Shown here: piece by piece, positions 1 through 9,302 of the stretch
Layout of the letters: the number at the start of each line of letters is the position of its first letter
Numbering within the stretch: position 1 is the stretch's first letter
Source: Alphaproteobacteria bacterium
GTDB taxonomy: Bacteria; Pseudomonadota; Alphaproteobacteria; GCA-2731375
Direction of reading: 5' to 3'
NCBI GenBank assembly: GCA_016776605.1
Contig: JADHTB010000003.1
Span: forward strand, 186,001-250,000
DNA: 64,000 nt
Notes under the pieces: model-generated
Seen by the model: only the letters and a program-made list of their open reading frames with translations
Told to the model about the DNA's origin: nothing
The model's database searches: none
Program-made: the position numbers and the translations under genes

Positions 1-2253
1 GCAAAATTCACCGCCGATTTGAACGAGGAAGGGCAATTGTATGGCGCCGTTCTGCGCTCGCCCCACGCCCACGCGGTCATCAATACCATCGATACCAGCG
101 CGGCAGCGGCGTTGCCCGGCGTGGCCGGCGTCTATACCGGGGCGGACCTGGAAGCCGATGGGATTGGGCCATTGCCCTGCGCCGCGGCGCAGGTGGTTGC
201 CACGGTTGCCCCCATCATCGTGCCGCCGCGTTATGCCCTGGCGCGAGGCCGGGTGCGCCATGTGGGCGATCCGGTGGCTTTCGTGGTGGCGGAAAGCCTT
301 AATATGGCACTCGACGCGTTGGAACTGATCGAGGTCGACTACGATCCCCTGCCGGCATTGGTCGACAGCCGGGGGGCCTTGGCGCCCGGCGCGCCGGAAA
401 TCTGGCCCGAAGCCGCCGGCAATCTCTGCTATTTGTTTGAAAAAGGCGATCAGGCGGCGGTTGATAGCGCTTTCGCGGGGGCGGCCCATGTGGTCGAGCT
501 CGAAATCGCCAACAACCGAGTCTCGCCTGCGCCCAGCGAACCCCGCGCCGCCATCGGCCGCCATGACCCGGCCACGGATACGCTGCATTTGCTGCTGACC
601 GGCCAGGGCGTACACGCTATCCGTGACCAGTTGGCCGGCGCGATTTTCAAAGTGCGGCCGGAACAGCTGCACGTCTCCGCGCCCGATGTGGGAGGCGGTT
701 TTGGCCTGAAGAATTTCGTCTATCCGGAATGGGTGTTGCTGCTCTGGGCGGCGCGGCGCCTGGGGCGGCCGGTTAAATGGGTGGCCGAGCGCAACGAAGA
801 ATTCATGAGCAGCACCCAAGGCCGCGATATCCATGCAACGGCCCGTCTGGCCCTGGATGGGGATGGCCGCTTCCTGGCCCTTTCCGCCGCCTTGACCGCG
901 AACATGGGCGCCTATCTTTCTTCGTTCGGGCCAGGTGTTTCGACCAACGCCGCCTCGACGGCGATGGGCGGTATCTACGATATTCCCAGCGTCTTCATGG
1001 CGGTGCGCGGCGCCTTTACCAACACGTTGCCCGTCGATGCCTATCGCGGCGCCGGCAAACCGGAAGCCAACTACATCATCGAGCGCCTGATCGAGGCCGC
1101 CGCGCCGCGTATCGGCGTCGACCCGATCGAACTGCGTCTGTTGAACGCCATCGACCGCTTCCCCTACCGCTCCGCCCTGGGGATCGAGATTGATACCGGC
1201 GATTTCAAGGGCAATATCGAAAGCGCCCTCCGCCTGGCCGACCGCGCCGGCTTTGCAGGCCGGCGCAAAGCGGCCGCCGAAGCCGGCCGCCTGCGCGGCA
1301 TGGGGGTTGGCTGCTTCCTGGAAACCGCCCGCGGCGCCAATGCCGAGGGGGCCGAGGTTCGGTTCCGGGCCGATGGCGGGGTTGAGCTGCGTCTGGGTAC
1401 GGAGGCCAACGGCCAGGGCCACGAGACCGCCTTCAGCCAAATCGCCGCCGCCACCTTCGGCCTGCCGCTGGATGCCTTCCATTATATTCAGGCCGACACG
1501 GCAGAGGTGCGCGCCGGTAATGGCCATGGCGGCGCCCGTTCCATGCATATGGGCGGCAGTGCCTTGGTGGCCGCGATGGCGGCGGTGCTGGACAAGGCCC
1601 GCCCGATCGCGGCGCAGATGCTGCAGGCCGACGAAACGGCGCTGGCCTTCGAAGACGGCGCCTTCGGTGTCGCCGGCAGCGACCGTTCGGTTCGCCTGCT
1701 CGACGTCGCGGCGGCGGCGCGGGACCCGAAGCTGGCGGGAGAGGTCGGCGCCAACGGTCTGGACAGTTACGCGCGGCGGGAAGATGCGCCCTTTACCTTC
1801 CCCAGCGGCTGCCATGTGGCGGAGGTCGAGATCGACCGGCAGACCGGCGCCCTGCGCCTGGAAAGCTATCTTATGGTCGATGACTACGGCGCCATGATCA
1901 ATCCGCGCCTGACCGAGGGCCAGGTGCACGGCGGCGTGACCCAGGGGATCGGCCAGGCCCTGTTGGAAAACCTTGTCTACGACCCAGACACGGCGCAATT
2001 GTTGAGCGGCACATTAATGGACTACACCCTGCCCCGCGCCACCCACCTGCCGTCCTTCGCGGTTCACTTCCGGCAAACCCCGACGGCGGCAAACCCCTTG
2101 GGGGTCAAGGGCTCCGGCCAGGCGGGCTGCATCGCCGCGCCGCAAACCATTATCTCCGCCATCCTGGATGCCTTGAAACCCCTGGGCATCACCGACATTG
2201 ACATGCCCGCCACCCCTGAACGCCTGTGGCGCGCGATGAATGGCAAGCCGTAA
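1..2253 (+). CDS. xanthine dehydrogenase / CO dehydrogenase large-subunit-like molybdopterin-binding protein (5' truncated by window edge)
   Basis: Frame is open to base 1 (AKFTADLNEEGQLYGAVLRSPHAHA); GGGFGLKNFVYPE, AYRGAGKPEANYIIER and GVKGSGQAG motifs typical of CoxL/XdhB-type subunits. Confidence 0.92.
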   Translation, partial: AKFTADLNEEGQLYGAVLRSPHAHAVINTIDTSAAAALPGVAGVYTGADLEADGIGPLPCAAAQVVATVAPIIVPPRYALARGRVRHVGDPVAFVVAESLNMALDALELIEVDYDPLPALVDSRGALAPGAPEIWPEAAGNLCYLFEKGDQAAVDSAFAGAAHVVELEIANNRVSPAPSEPRAAIGRHDPATDTLHLLLTGQGVHAIRDQLAGAIFKVRPEQLHVSAPDVGGGFGLKNFVYPEWVLLLWAARRLGRPVKWVAERNEEFMSSTQGRDIHATARLALDGDGRFLALSAALTANMGAYLSSFGPGVSTNAASTAMGGIYDIPSVFMAVRGAFTNTLPVDAYRGAGKPEANYIIERLIEAAAPRIGVDPIELRLLNAIDRFPYRSALGIEIDTGDFKGNIESALRLADRAGFAGRRKAAAEAGRLRGMGVGCFLETARGANAEGAEVRFRADGGVELRLGTEANGQGHETAFSQIAAATFGLPLDAFHYIQADTAEVRAGNGHGGARSMHMGGSALVAAMAAVLDKARPIAAQMLQADETALAFEDGAFGVAGSDRSVRLLDVAAAARDPKLAGEVGANGLDSYARREDAPFTFPSGCHVAEVEIDRQTGALRLESYLMVDDYGAMINPRLTEGQVHGGVTQGIGQALLENLVYDPDTAQLLSGTLMDYTLPRATHLPSFAVHFRQTPTAANPLGVKGSGQAGCIAAPQTIISAILDALKPLGITDIDMPATPERLWRAMNGKP

Positions 2254-2270
2254 CCAAGCGCAACGGTGCT

Positions 2271-2357
2271 ATCAGGGTCGCCGCGAAAGCGACTCCAATT
2301 AATTGAAAATTGCCCTAATTCCAAAGATCTGAGCATTTTCAGAATGAAAATGCTCTA
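2271..2357. repeat. Degenerate copy of palindromic repeat family A
   Basis: Right half AATTCCAAAGATCTGAGCATTTTCAGAATGAAAATGCTCTA matches the 101-bp copies at 6174, 13560 and 59900; left half diverged. Confidence 0.8.
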
Positions 2358-3170
2358 GCCAGTTGGCGGCACATCCAGCCGAATAACGTCTTCCTGGCCG
2401 TCGCGGACCAGGGGATAGCGCACCATCACCAACGGGTCATGGCCCGGAATGATATGCTTCCCGGAGTCCGCCAGATTGCGCATGGTGGTATAGCCCTGCA
2501 CCATATCGGCTGCCGAATAAACGATAGGGAACGGGGCGACCCCCTCCATATTTTCATAAAAATGCGAGGCGTCCGAGGCCAGGACGACCCAGCCGCGCTT
2601 GGTCAGCACACGGACACATTGCACACCGGCGGTATGGCCGCCGATCCAATGCACCGAGATCCCCGGCGCCACCGCCCCATCGCCATCGTGAAAGCAAACC
2701 CGGCCGTCAAAGATCCGCCGCACCATGGTGCAAACGTGATCAGGGGCATAGGCATGGCCAAACGGTTCATGGCACATATGCTTGCCCGTGGCATAGTTCA
2801 TCTCGCGTTCCTGCAGATGGAAGCGGGCGGCGGGAAAATCATCCAGGGTGCCGGCGTGGTCATAATGCAGATGGGTGATGATCACGTCCTTGACCTTGGC
2901 CGCATCGATGCCGATGATTTCCAAGCCTTCGCGGGGCAGCCGGGTGATGACCCGCCCCCGCTTGTCCCCTTCGCCACGCTCAAAGCCCGTATCCACCACG
3001 ATGGTGCGGTTTTCGTTGACGATGGCCCAGACGAAGTAATCCAGGGGCATCGGGCCATCGTGGGGATCGGTATCGGGATGCGGCGCTATGATGAAATTGT
3101 CGCGCCGCAGCCGCTCCTTCACGCTGCCATAGCGGATGGCGAAGACTTCGTGGATTTCCGGTTCGCTCAT
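2355..3170 (-). CDS. MBL-fold metallo-hydrolase (N-acyl homoserine lactonase-like)
   Basis: HLHYDHAGT motif, later metal-ligand positions GGHTAGVQ, SDASH and IPGHDP. Confidence 0.88.
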   Translation of the reverse strand: MSEPEIHEVFAIRYGSVKERLRRDNFIIAPHPDTDPHDGPMPLDYFVWAIVNENRTIVVDTGFERGEGDKRGRVITRLPREGLEIIGIDAAKVKDVIITHLHYDHAGTLDDFPAARFHLQEREMNYATGKHMCHEPFGHAYAPDHVCTMVRRIFDGRVCFHDGDGAVAPGISVHWIGGHTAGVQCVRVLTKRGWVVLASDASHFYENMEGVAPFPIVYSAADMVQGYTTMRNLADSGKHIIPGHDPLVMVRYPLVRDGQEDVIRLDVPPTG

Positions 3171-3197
3171 AATTTCGTTTCCTCTTCTTATTGCTGA

Positions 3198-3962
3198 TCA
3201 GCGGGCCAGATAGCCGCCGTCTATCACCAGTTCGCTGCCGGTAACGAATTTCGCGGCATCGGAGGCCAGATAAAGAATACCCTCCGCGATATCCGCCGGT
3301 TCACCCATTTGCCCGGTAGGCTGGGACTGCAGGATCGCTTCCCGGCGCGCCGGTCCACCGCGTTGGATGGCACCGCCAACCATGGGCGTATCGATAAAGC
3401 CCGGATGCACCGAATTGACCCGGATATTGAGGCCGCGCGCCGCGCATTCAATGGCGACGGCCTTGGTCAACAGGCGAACGCCGCCTTTCGAGGCTGTATA
3501 GGCGGCGGACAAGGGCAGGCCGATCATGCCCAGGATGGACGAGGTATTGATGATAGCGCCGCCATTTTCTTTCATGGCACCAACGCCGTGCTTCACGCCC
3601 AGAAAGACGCCATCCAGATTGACCGACATGGTGGCCCGCCAAAGTTCCAGGGGCGTTTCCTCGACCGGCAGGCCGTTACCCCCCACGCCGGCGTTGTTGA
3701 CCAGAATGTCCAATCGGCCATGATCGGCCAAAACGGCGGCGATGATCTTTTTCCAGTCGGCCTCGTCGGTGACGTCGTGATGGTGATATTGCGCCGTGCC
3801 GCCCGCGGCGATAATAGCCGCCACGGCCTCGTCGCCGGCGCCATCCTGCAGATCGGTCAACACCACCGTGGCGCCTTCGCGGGCCATCAATTGTCCTGTC
3901 GCCAGTCCGATGCCAGAGGCCCCCCCCGTAATCAAGGCGACCTTGTCCGCTACCCGTCCCAT
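3198..3962 (-). CDS. SDR family oxidoreductase
   Basis: TGGASGIG, NNAG, YTASKGG motifs; start trimmed to ATG 3962 behind GGGAGGG. Confidence 0.9.
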   Translation of the reverse strand: MGRVADKVALITGGASGIGLATGQLMAREGATVVLTDLQDGAGDEAVAAIIAAGGTAQYHHHDVTDEADWKKIIAAVLADHGRLDILVNNAGVGGNGLPVEETPLELWRATMSVNLDGVFLGVKHGVGAMKENGGAIINTSSILGMIGLPLSAAYTASKGGVRLLTKAVAIECAARGLNIRVNSVHPGFIDTPMVGGAIQRGGPARREAILQSQPTGQMGEPADIAEGILYLASDAAKFVTGSELVIDGGYLAR

Positions 3963-4083
3963 CTCCATCCCTCCCATTATATTTTTATTTCTGGGCACAG
4001 AATGAAGCAGAGCGCTGGCCAGATCAAATGCCCTGCGCGTAAGATGCGGCAATAATTTTGCAACGAGTACCAGCGAGGCGGAT

Positions 4084-4467
4084 ATGGATAAGGCGCTTTA
4101 CGAAAAAGGCCTGGGCATCAGGAAAGAAGTTCTGGGCGAGGAATACGTGGACCGGGCAATCAATAACGCCACGGATTTCAACCGGCATTTCCAGGAAATG
4201 ATCACGGAATATGCCTGGGGCGGCATCTGGGGCTCGGACGCCCTCGAGAAAAAGACCCGCAGCATGCTGAACCTGGCCATGCTGGCCGCTCTGAACCGGC
4301 CCCAGGAGTTCGAACTGCATTTTCGCGGCGCCTTAAAGAACGGCTGCACCTTGGATGAATTGCGCGCCGTTCTGGAACAGATCGCCGTCTATTGCGGCGC
4401 CCCGGCCGGCGTGGAGGCTTTCCGCATCGCCCGCGGGATACTTGACGAACAACAGGAAGGAGCCTGA
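4084..4467 (+). CDS. carboxymuconolactone decarboxylase family protein
   Basis: Translation: RSMLNLAMLAALNRPQEFELHFRGALKNGCTLDELRAVLEQIAVYCGAPAG. Confidence 0.88.
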   Translation: MDKALYEKGLGIRKEVLGEEYVDRAINNATDFNRHFQEMITEYAWGGIWGSDALEKKTRSMLNLAMLAALNRPQEFELHFRGALKNGCTLDELRAVLEQIAVYCGAPAGVEAFRIARGILDEQQEGA

Positions 4468-4469
4468 GC

Positions 4470-5345
4470 ATGGCATCCGAGCAAAACCCATTGATAGGTT
4501 TCATCGGCCTTGGCGCCATGGGCAGCCGCATGGCGGCCAATGTTGCCGCCGCCGGTTTTCCCATGATCTGCTTCGATGTGGCGGGAACCAAGGACCGTGC
4601 GCCCGAGGGCGCGGCGATTGCCGCATCCGTGGGCGCGGTCGCCGCCGCGGCCGAGATCATTATTCTCAGCCTGCCCAACGGCGCGGTCTCGGCCTCGGTC
4701 GCGGAAGAAATTATCGAGACCAACCAGCGCACGGTCTCGACCATCATCGATACTTCCACCATCGGTGTGGCCGCGGCCAAGTCCGTACATAGCCGTCTGG
4801 CTGGTTCCGAATTGGCCTATATGGACGCGCCCGTGTCGGGCGGTATCGCCGGTGCGGCGGCTGGCAGCCTGGCCCTGATGTTCGCCGGCTCGGACGAAAA
4901 ATTCACAACACTCCTGCCCCTTATGCAGGCGATGTCGAAAAATCCCTTCCATGTCGGGACAGAGGCGGGCCAGGCTCAGGCCATGAAACTGTTGAACAAC
5001 TTCCTCTCCGGCCTGGCCATGACCGCGACCTCCGAGGCTATTTCCTTTGGCCTGACCCAGGGCCTGGAAATGTCCACCATGCTGGATGTGTTGAATGTTT
5101 CTTCGGGGCAGAACACCGCCACGTCCGACAAATTTCCCAACCGGGTGCTGACGGAACTCTATAACGCGGAATTTCTCAACACCATGTATCTCAAGGATAT
5201 CAGCCTGTATGTGGAAAATGTCGCGGCCGCCGGTACGGTTGATACCATAAGCAGCAACCTGCTGCCCATCTGGCAGCGTTTTGCCGCCGCCGAGCCCGGT
5301 GCCGATATAACCGAGGTATTCCCGTTTCTGCGCGATAAGCGCTGA
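4470..5345 (+). CDS. NAD(P)-dependent oxidoreductase, 3-hydroxyisobutyrate dehydrogenase family
   Basis: GFIGLGAMGSRMAANV N-terminus, DAPVSGG motif, 291 aa. Confidence 0.9.
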   Translation: MASEQNPLIGFIGLGAMGSRMAANVAAAGFPMICFDVAGTKDRAPEGAAIAASVGAVAAAAEIIILSLPNGAVSASVAEEIIETNQRTVSTIIDTSTIGVAAAKSVHSRLAGSELAYMDAPVSGGIAGAAAGSLALMFAGSDEKFTTLLPLMQAMSKNPFHVGTEAGQAQAMKLLNNFLSGLAMTATSEAISFGLTQGLEMSTMLDVLNVSSGQNTATSDKFPNRVLTELYNAEFLNTMYLKDISLYVENVAAAGTVDTISSNLLPIWQRFAAAEPGADITEVFPFLRDKR

Positions 5346-5365
5346 ACAAGCGCAGGAGAACAATT

Positions 5366-6118
5366 ATGAATAAAATCGATCTGGACGGCCGCACGGCCAT
5401 TGTCACGGGTGGCGCGGACGGCATTGGCCGGGCCATTAGCGAACGGTTCCTGGCGTCGGGCGCCTCGGTCATTATGTGGGATATCAGACAGGATAATCTG
5501 GACGCCATGTTGGCGGCGAATAATGTTGGCGACCGCCTGCAAGGGAGCAAGGTTGACGTGACCGACCCGGATCAGGTTGCCGCCGCCCGCGATAGCGCCC
5601 TGGCGGCCCATGGCAAGATTGATATTCTGGTCTGCAACGCAGGCATCGCCGGCCCGGCCAAGAAAAGCTGGGAATACAGCTATGCCGAATGGCGGTCTGT
5701 CGTCAGCCTGGATCTGGACGCGGTCTTTCTGTGCTGTCAAAGTCTGATCCCGCACATGATGGACAATGGTTATGGCCGCATCGTCAACATCGCCTCCATC
5801 GCCGGCAAGGAAGGCAATCCGAACGCCTGCGCCTATTCCGCCGCCAAGGCCGGGGTGATCGGCTTGACCAAATCCCTGTCCAAGGAAACGGCCGAGGCGG
5901 GCGTGTTGATCAATTGCATCACCCCGGCGGCGATCCGCACCGCGATCTTTGACCAGCTCACCCAGGAGCACGTGGATTACATGCTCTCGCGCATTCCCAT
6001 GGGCCGTCTGGGCCGGACCGACGAGGCCGCCGCCCTGGTGGCCTGGTTGTCCTCGGAAGATTGCAGCTTCTCCACCGGCGGTGTGTTCGATCTGTCCGGC
6101 GGCCGGGCGACGTATTGA
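5366..6118 (+). CDS. SDR family oxidoreductase
   Basis: TGGADGIGRA, CNAGIAG, YSAAKAG. Confidence 0.92.
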   Translation: MNKIDLDGRTAIVTGGADGIGRAISERFLASGASVIMWDIRQDNLDAMLAANNVGDRLQGSKVDVTDPDQVAAARDSALAAHGKIDILVCNAGIAGPAKKSWEYSYAEWRSVVSLDLDAVFLCCQSLIPHMMDNGYGRIVNIASIAGKEGNPNACAYSAAKAGVIGLTKSLSKETAEAGVLINCITPAAIRTAIFDQLTQEHVDYMLSRIPMGRLGRTDEAAALVAWLSSEDCSFSTGGVFDLSGGRATY

Positions 6119-6173
6119 TCCCATGCGCATCGAGGTTACCCCCAGAGGCGGGATCAGGGAACCGGACTGGGCC

Positions 6174-6274
6174 AGAGCAATTCCGAATTAAAGAGAATCG
6201 CGAAGCGATTCTAAGTGATTGGAAAAAATGCTCTAATTCTAAAGATCTGAGCATTTTCAGAATGAAAATGCTCT
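6174..6274. repeat. Palindromic repeat family A, 101 bp
   Basis: AGAGCAATTCCGAATTAAAGAGAATCGCGAAGCGATTCT...GAGCATTTTCAGAATGAAAATGCTCT; two tandem hairpins. Confidence 0.9.
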
Positions 6275-6291
6275 GGGGAAATCATGGTGGA

Positions 6292-7137
6292 TTATTGGTG
6301 ACGCCGGGCCAGAAAGCGGCCGCCGCCTAACTGGCCCTTTTCGATTGAACCCACGAACAGCGTGTAGATGTCGTCCCACCTGCGGTAGACCGCCTCGCCA
6401 AAACCAGCAACGGTTTGTGCCTTCAGGCCGCGGTACATCGCCAGCCGCGCCGCCAGGATTTCCGCCCAACGGGCGCTCAAATCCACGGCCTCCACCACCT
6501 CGCAACCCGCCGCTGCCAACAGGTCCCGATAGCCGGCCAGGGTGGCGAGATCCACATAGCCCATGCCCTGGCTCATTTTGTCACGGTCATGGGCGTTCAG
6601 GCCGCTGCCTTCCAATATGTCGGTAAAGGCGATGCGCCCGCCAGCTTTGGTCACCCGGGCAACTTCGGCGATCAAGCGTTTTTTGTCTGGAATATGACAC
6701 CAGGCTTCCTGGCCGATGACCACGTCGAAGGTGCGGTCGGGAAAAGGGTTTTCCAGTGCGTTGGCGGTTTGGAAGGTCACTAGACCCGACAATCCGGCCA
6801 GTTCGGTCAAACGTTTGGCGCCCTCGACCCGGCTTTCGGTCAGATCGATGCCGGTCACCCGACAACCATAATTGTGGGCCAGATAACGCGCCGGGCCGCC
6901 CATGCCGCTGGCCACATCCAGGACATGGCTGGTGGCCGTAATACCCGCCGTTTGCGCCAAAATATCAATAGCCCCGACGCCATCGTAATGGTCCATGTCG
7001 TAATTCTGCAGGATATCCTCGTTCAACGTGGACAGCTCGATACCGTCCAACGCCAGTTTTTCCAGGATCTGTTGTTCGTTGATCGGGTGGGTATCGTAAA
7101 AATTCACGACGGTGCGGGTATGTGCTTCAATGTTCAT
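6292..7137 (-). CDS. class I SAM-dependent methyltransferase
   Basis: VLDVASGMGGPARYLA motif I; FDVVIGQEAWCHIPDKKRLIAEVARVTKAGG. Confidence 0.88.
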   Translation of the reverse strand: MNIEAHTRTVVNFYDTHPINEQQILEKLALDGIELSTLNEDILQNYDMDHYDGVGAIDILAQTAGITATSHVLDVASGMGGPARYLAHNYGCRVTGIDLTESRVEGAKRLTELAGLSGLVTFQTANALENPFPDRTFDVVIGQEAWCHIPDKKRLIAEVARVTKAGGRIAFTDILEGSGLNAHDRDKMSQGMGYVDLATLAGYRDLLAAAGCEVVEAVDLSARWAEILAARLAMYRGLKAQTVAGFGEAVYRRWDDIYTLFVGSIEKGQLGGGRFLARRHQ

Positions 7138-7323
7138 ATCTGATCCAGAATATCCTATTTGTGTATAGGTCTCTTGGTAGGAGCAGACACATTATCGGCA
7201 ACAGATTGTTTCCACAAATGCCGCTTGCCCCAGCGGCCGAACCACCCACATAAAGTCGGCAAGCCACGGTTATGCTATAATCCGCAATAATCGAGGCATC
7301 ATCTTTGGGGATCGGAATTCATC

Positions 7324-7962
7324 ATGGCCTTAACGGGGATCAATCATCTAGCGTTCATCACCCACGACCTGGAAGCCACCATCCGCTTTTACCGCGACCT
7401 ACTCGGCATGACGCTGGAGGCCGGCGTCGGCCATGACGGCTATCGCCATTATTTCTTTCGGGCCGGCGAGGCGCAAATCGCCTTTTTCGCCTATGCCGGC
7501 GCCCAGCCCATGCGGCCCAAATCCCACGGTTCGCCAACCCGGGAACCGCTTGGATTTGATCATGTTTCCATGACTTGTGAAAGCCGGGAAGACCTGTTCG
7601 CCGCCAAGGACAGGTTGGACGCCGCCGGCTTCGAGGTTTCGGGCGCCGTGGATCACGGTACCATGTGGTCCATATACTTCTTTGATCCCAACAATATCCC
7701 GTTGGAGATCAGCTGGGATATCATGAAGATCACCCAGCCCCCCGCCGTGGCCGACGACCAGCCCCTGGACATCGTGGCCGAGGGGGCCGGGCCGCAGCCG
7801 GGCCATTGGCCGGAGGTGACCAGGCCAACGCCGGTGGCGCAGATGACGGCACACGCCGGCAACGGCTTCCAAATGCGCGATGCCGCGTTGAGCGAAAATC
7901 GCGGCGACTACACTCCCGAATACCGCGCCCTGCTGACGAAAGCCTCCGACGCGGCGGAATAG
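7324..7962 (+). CDS. VOC family protein (glyoxalase-like)
   Basis: INHLAFITHDLEATIRFYRDLLGM; FDPNNIPLEIS. Confidence 0.88.
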   Translation: MALTGINHLAFITHDLEATIRFYRDLLGMTLEAGVGHDGYRHYFFRAGEAQIAFFAYAGAQPMRPKSHGSPTREPLGFDHVSMTCESREDLFAAKDRLDAAGFEVSGAVDHGTMWSIYFFDPNNIPLEISWDIMKITQPPAVADDQPLDIVAEGAGPQPGHWPEVTRPTPVAQMTAHAGNGFQMRDAALSENRGDYTPEYRALLTKASDAAE

Positions 7963-8037
7963 ACGCATCCTGGGTGACTTCGCCATCGCGCGCCGCTATA
8001 AGAAACGCGTTCTTGTAGGCGGCTTATTGGGGTCAAC

Positions 8038-9063
8038 GTGACGTTATCTTCTTTACCGGCGGGCGTCGCGGTTGTCCGCGCCTGGAAAAATCCAGGCGCC
8101 GTTCCCGGTGCCTGGCAGCGGGCCGCCTTTGCGCTGTTTCTGCTGCTGGCCCTGGTGCTGCCGTTCGTTCTGGAGAACTACACCATTTACACCCTGGCCC
8201 TGGTTGGGGCGCTGGCCATGGCTATTTTAGGGGTCAATCTGCTGACCGGGTTAAGCGGGCAGTTTTCCATTGGTCATGGCGCCTTTTTCGCCATCGGCGC
8301 CTATAGCACCGCCATCGCCATGAACCATGGCGGGCTCTCTGCTTATAGCGCCCTGCCCGTGGCCGCCGTGGTCTCGTTTGTCAGTGGTTTTCTGTTTGGC
8401 TGGCCGGCCCTGCGCCTTGGCCTGATGCATTTGATATTGCTGACCTGGGGTTTCTCGCTGGTGCTGCCACAGGTCTTGAAGCATGAGGTTTTTCAGGACT
8501 GGACCGGCGGCGTCAGCGGCGTTTATCTGGACCGTCCCGATCCGCCTGCGTGGCTGGGGCTGAACGACGATCAATATTGGTACTTCATTACCCTGGCCAT
8601 CATGGTTTTGTTTTTCTGGATCGCCGGCAATCTGATCAACAGCCGTTCGGGCCGGGCCCTGGCCGCCATCCGCGATAACGAGATTGCCGCCGCCCCCATG
8701 GGTATCAACGTGGCCATGTTTAAAACCACTGTTTTTGGTATTTCCGCCATGTACGCCGGCATTGGCGGCGCCTTGACCGGCCTGTTGGCGGATTTCGTGG
8801 CGCCGGATTCCTATGGCCTGTTCTTTTCCATTCTTTTGTTGATCGGTGCCGTGACGGCGGGGTTTCGATCGGTCTGGGGCGCGCTGATTGGCAGCCTGCT
8901 GGTTGTGTACCTACCCGCCGCCGCCGGCAATCTGTCGGCGTCCGTAGCGGTGCCGCCCTTTGGCTTCGCGGTTCTGCTGGTGATTTATTTCATGCCAGAC
9001 GGTATCTCGGGCCTGGCGATGCGTACCTATCGCCGCTTCGCCAATAGTCAGAAACACGGCTGA
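8038..9063 (+). CDS. livM: branched-chain amino acid ABC transporter permease (LivM-like)
   Basis: NLLTGLSGQFSIGHGAFFAIGAY, IRDNEIAAAPMGINV; GTG start. Confidence 0.88.
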   Translation: MTLSSLPAGVAVVRAWKNPGAVPGAWQRAAFALFLLLALVLPFVLENYTIYTLALVGALAMAILGVNLLTGLSGQFSIGHGAFFAIGAYSTAIAMNHGGLSAYSALPVAAVVSFVSGFLFGWPALRLGLMHLILLTWGFSLVLPQVLKHEVFQDWTGGVSGVYLDRPDPPAWLGLNDDQYWYFITLAIMVLFFWIAGNLINSRSGRALAAIRDNEIAAAPMGINVAMFKTTVFGISAMYAGIGGALTGLLADFVAPDSYGLFFSILLLIGAVTAGFRSVWGALIGSLLVVYLPAAAGNLSASVAVPPFGFAVLLVIYFMPDGISGLAMRTYRRFANSQKHG

Positions 9064-9302
9064 TACCATGCGGCAATCCCTGTTATGGCCATTCCAGTGA
9101 CCGCTGTCACTGTGGCGCCGGGGAATAGCACCAATATCGATAGCTGAGGGCTGGTCAGACAAGGCGTACAAATTATGCCAACACTCGCGGATTTTCCCAA
9201 TATGGCGGTGGCCCTGCTCCTGGTCCTGGTTTTCCTGCTGTAGCAGGCTGCTGAAAAATGCCGCCTTCATCGCCGTCATGGCGGCACGACGTTGCCGCGC
9301 GG

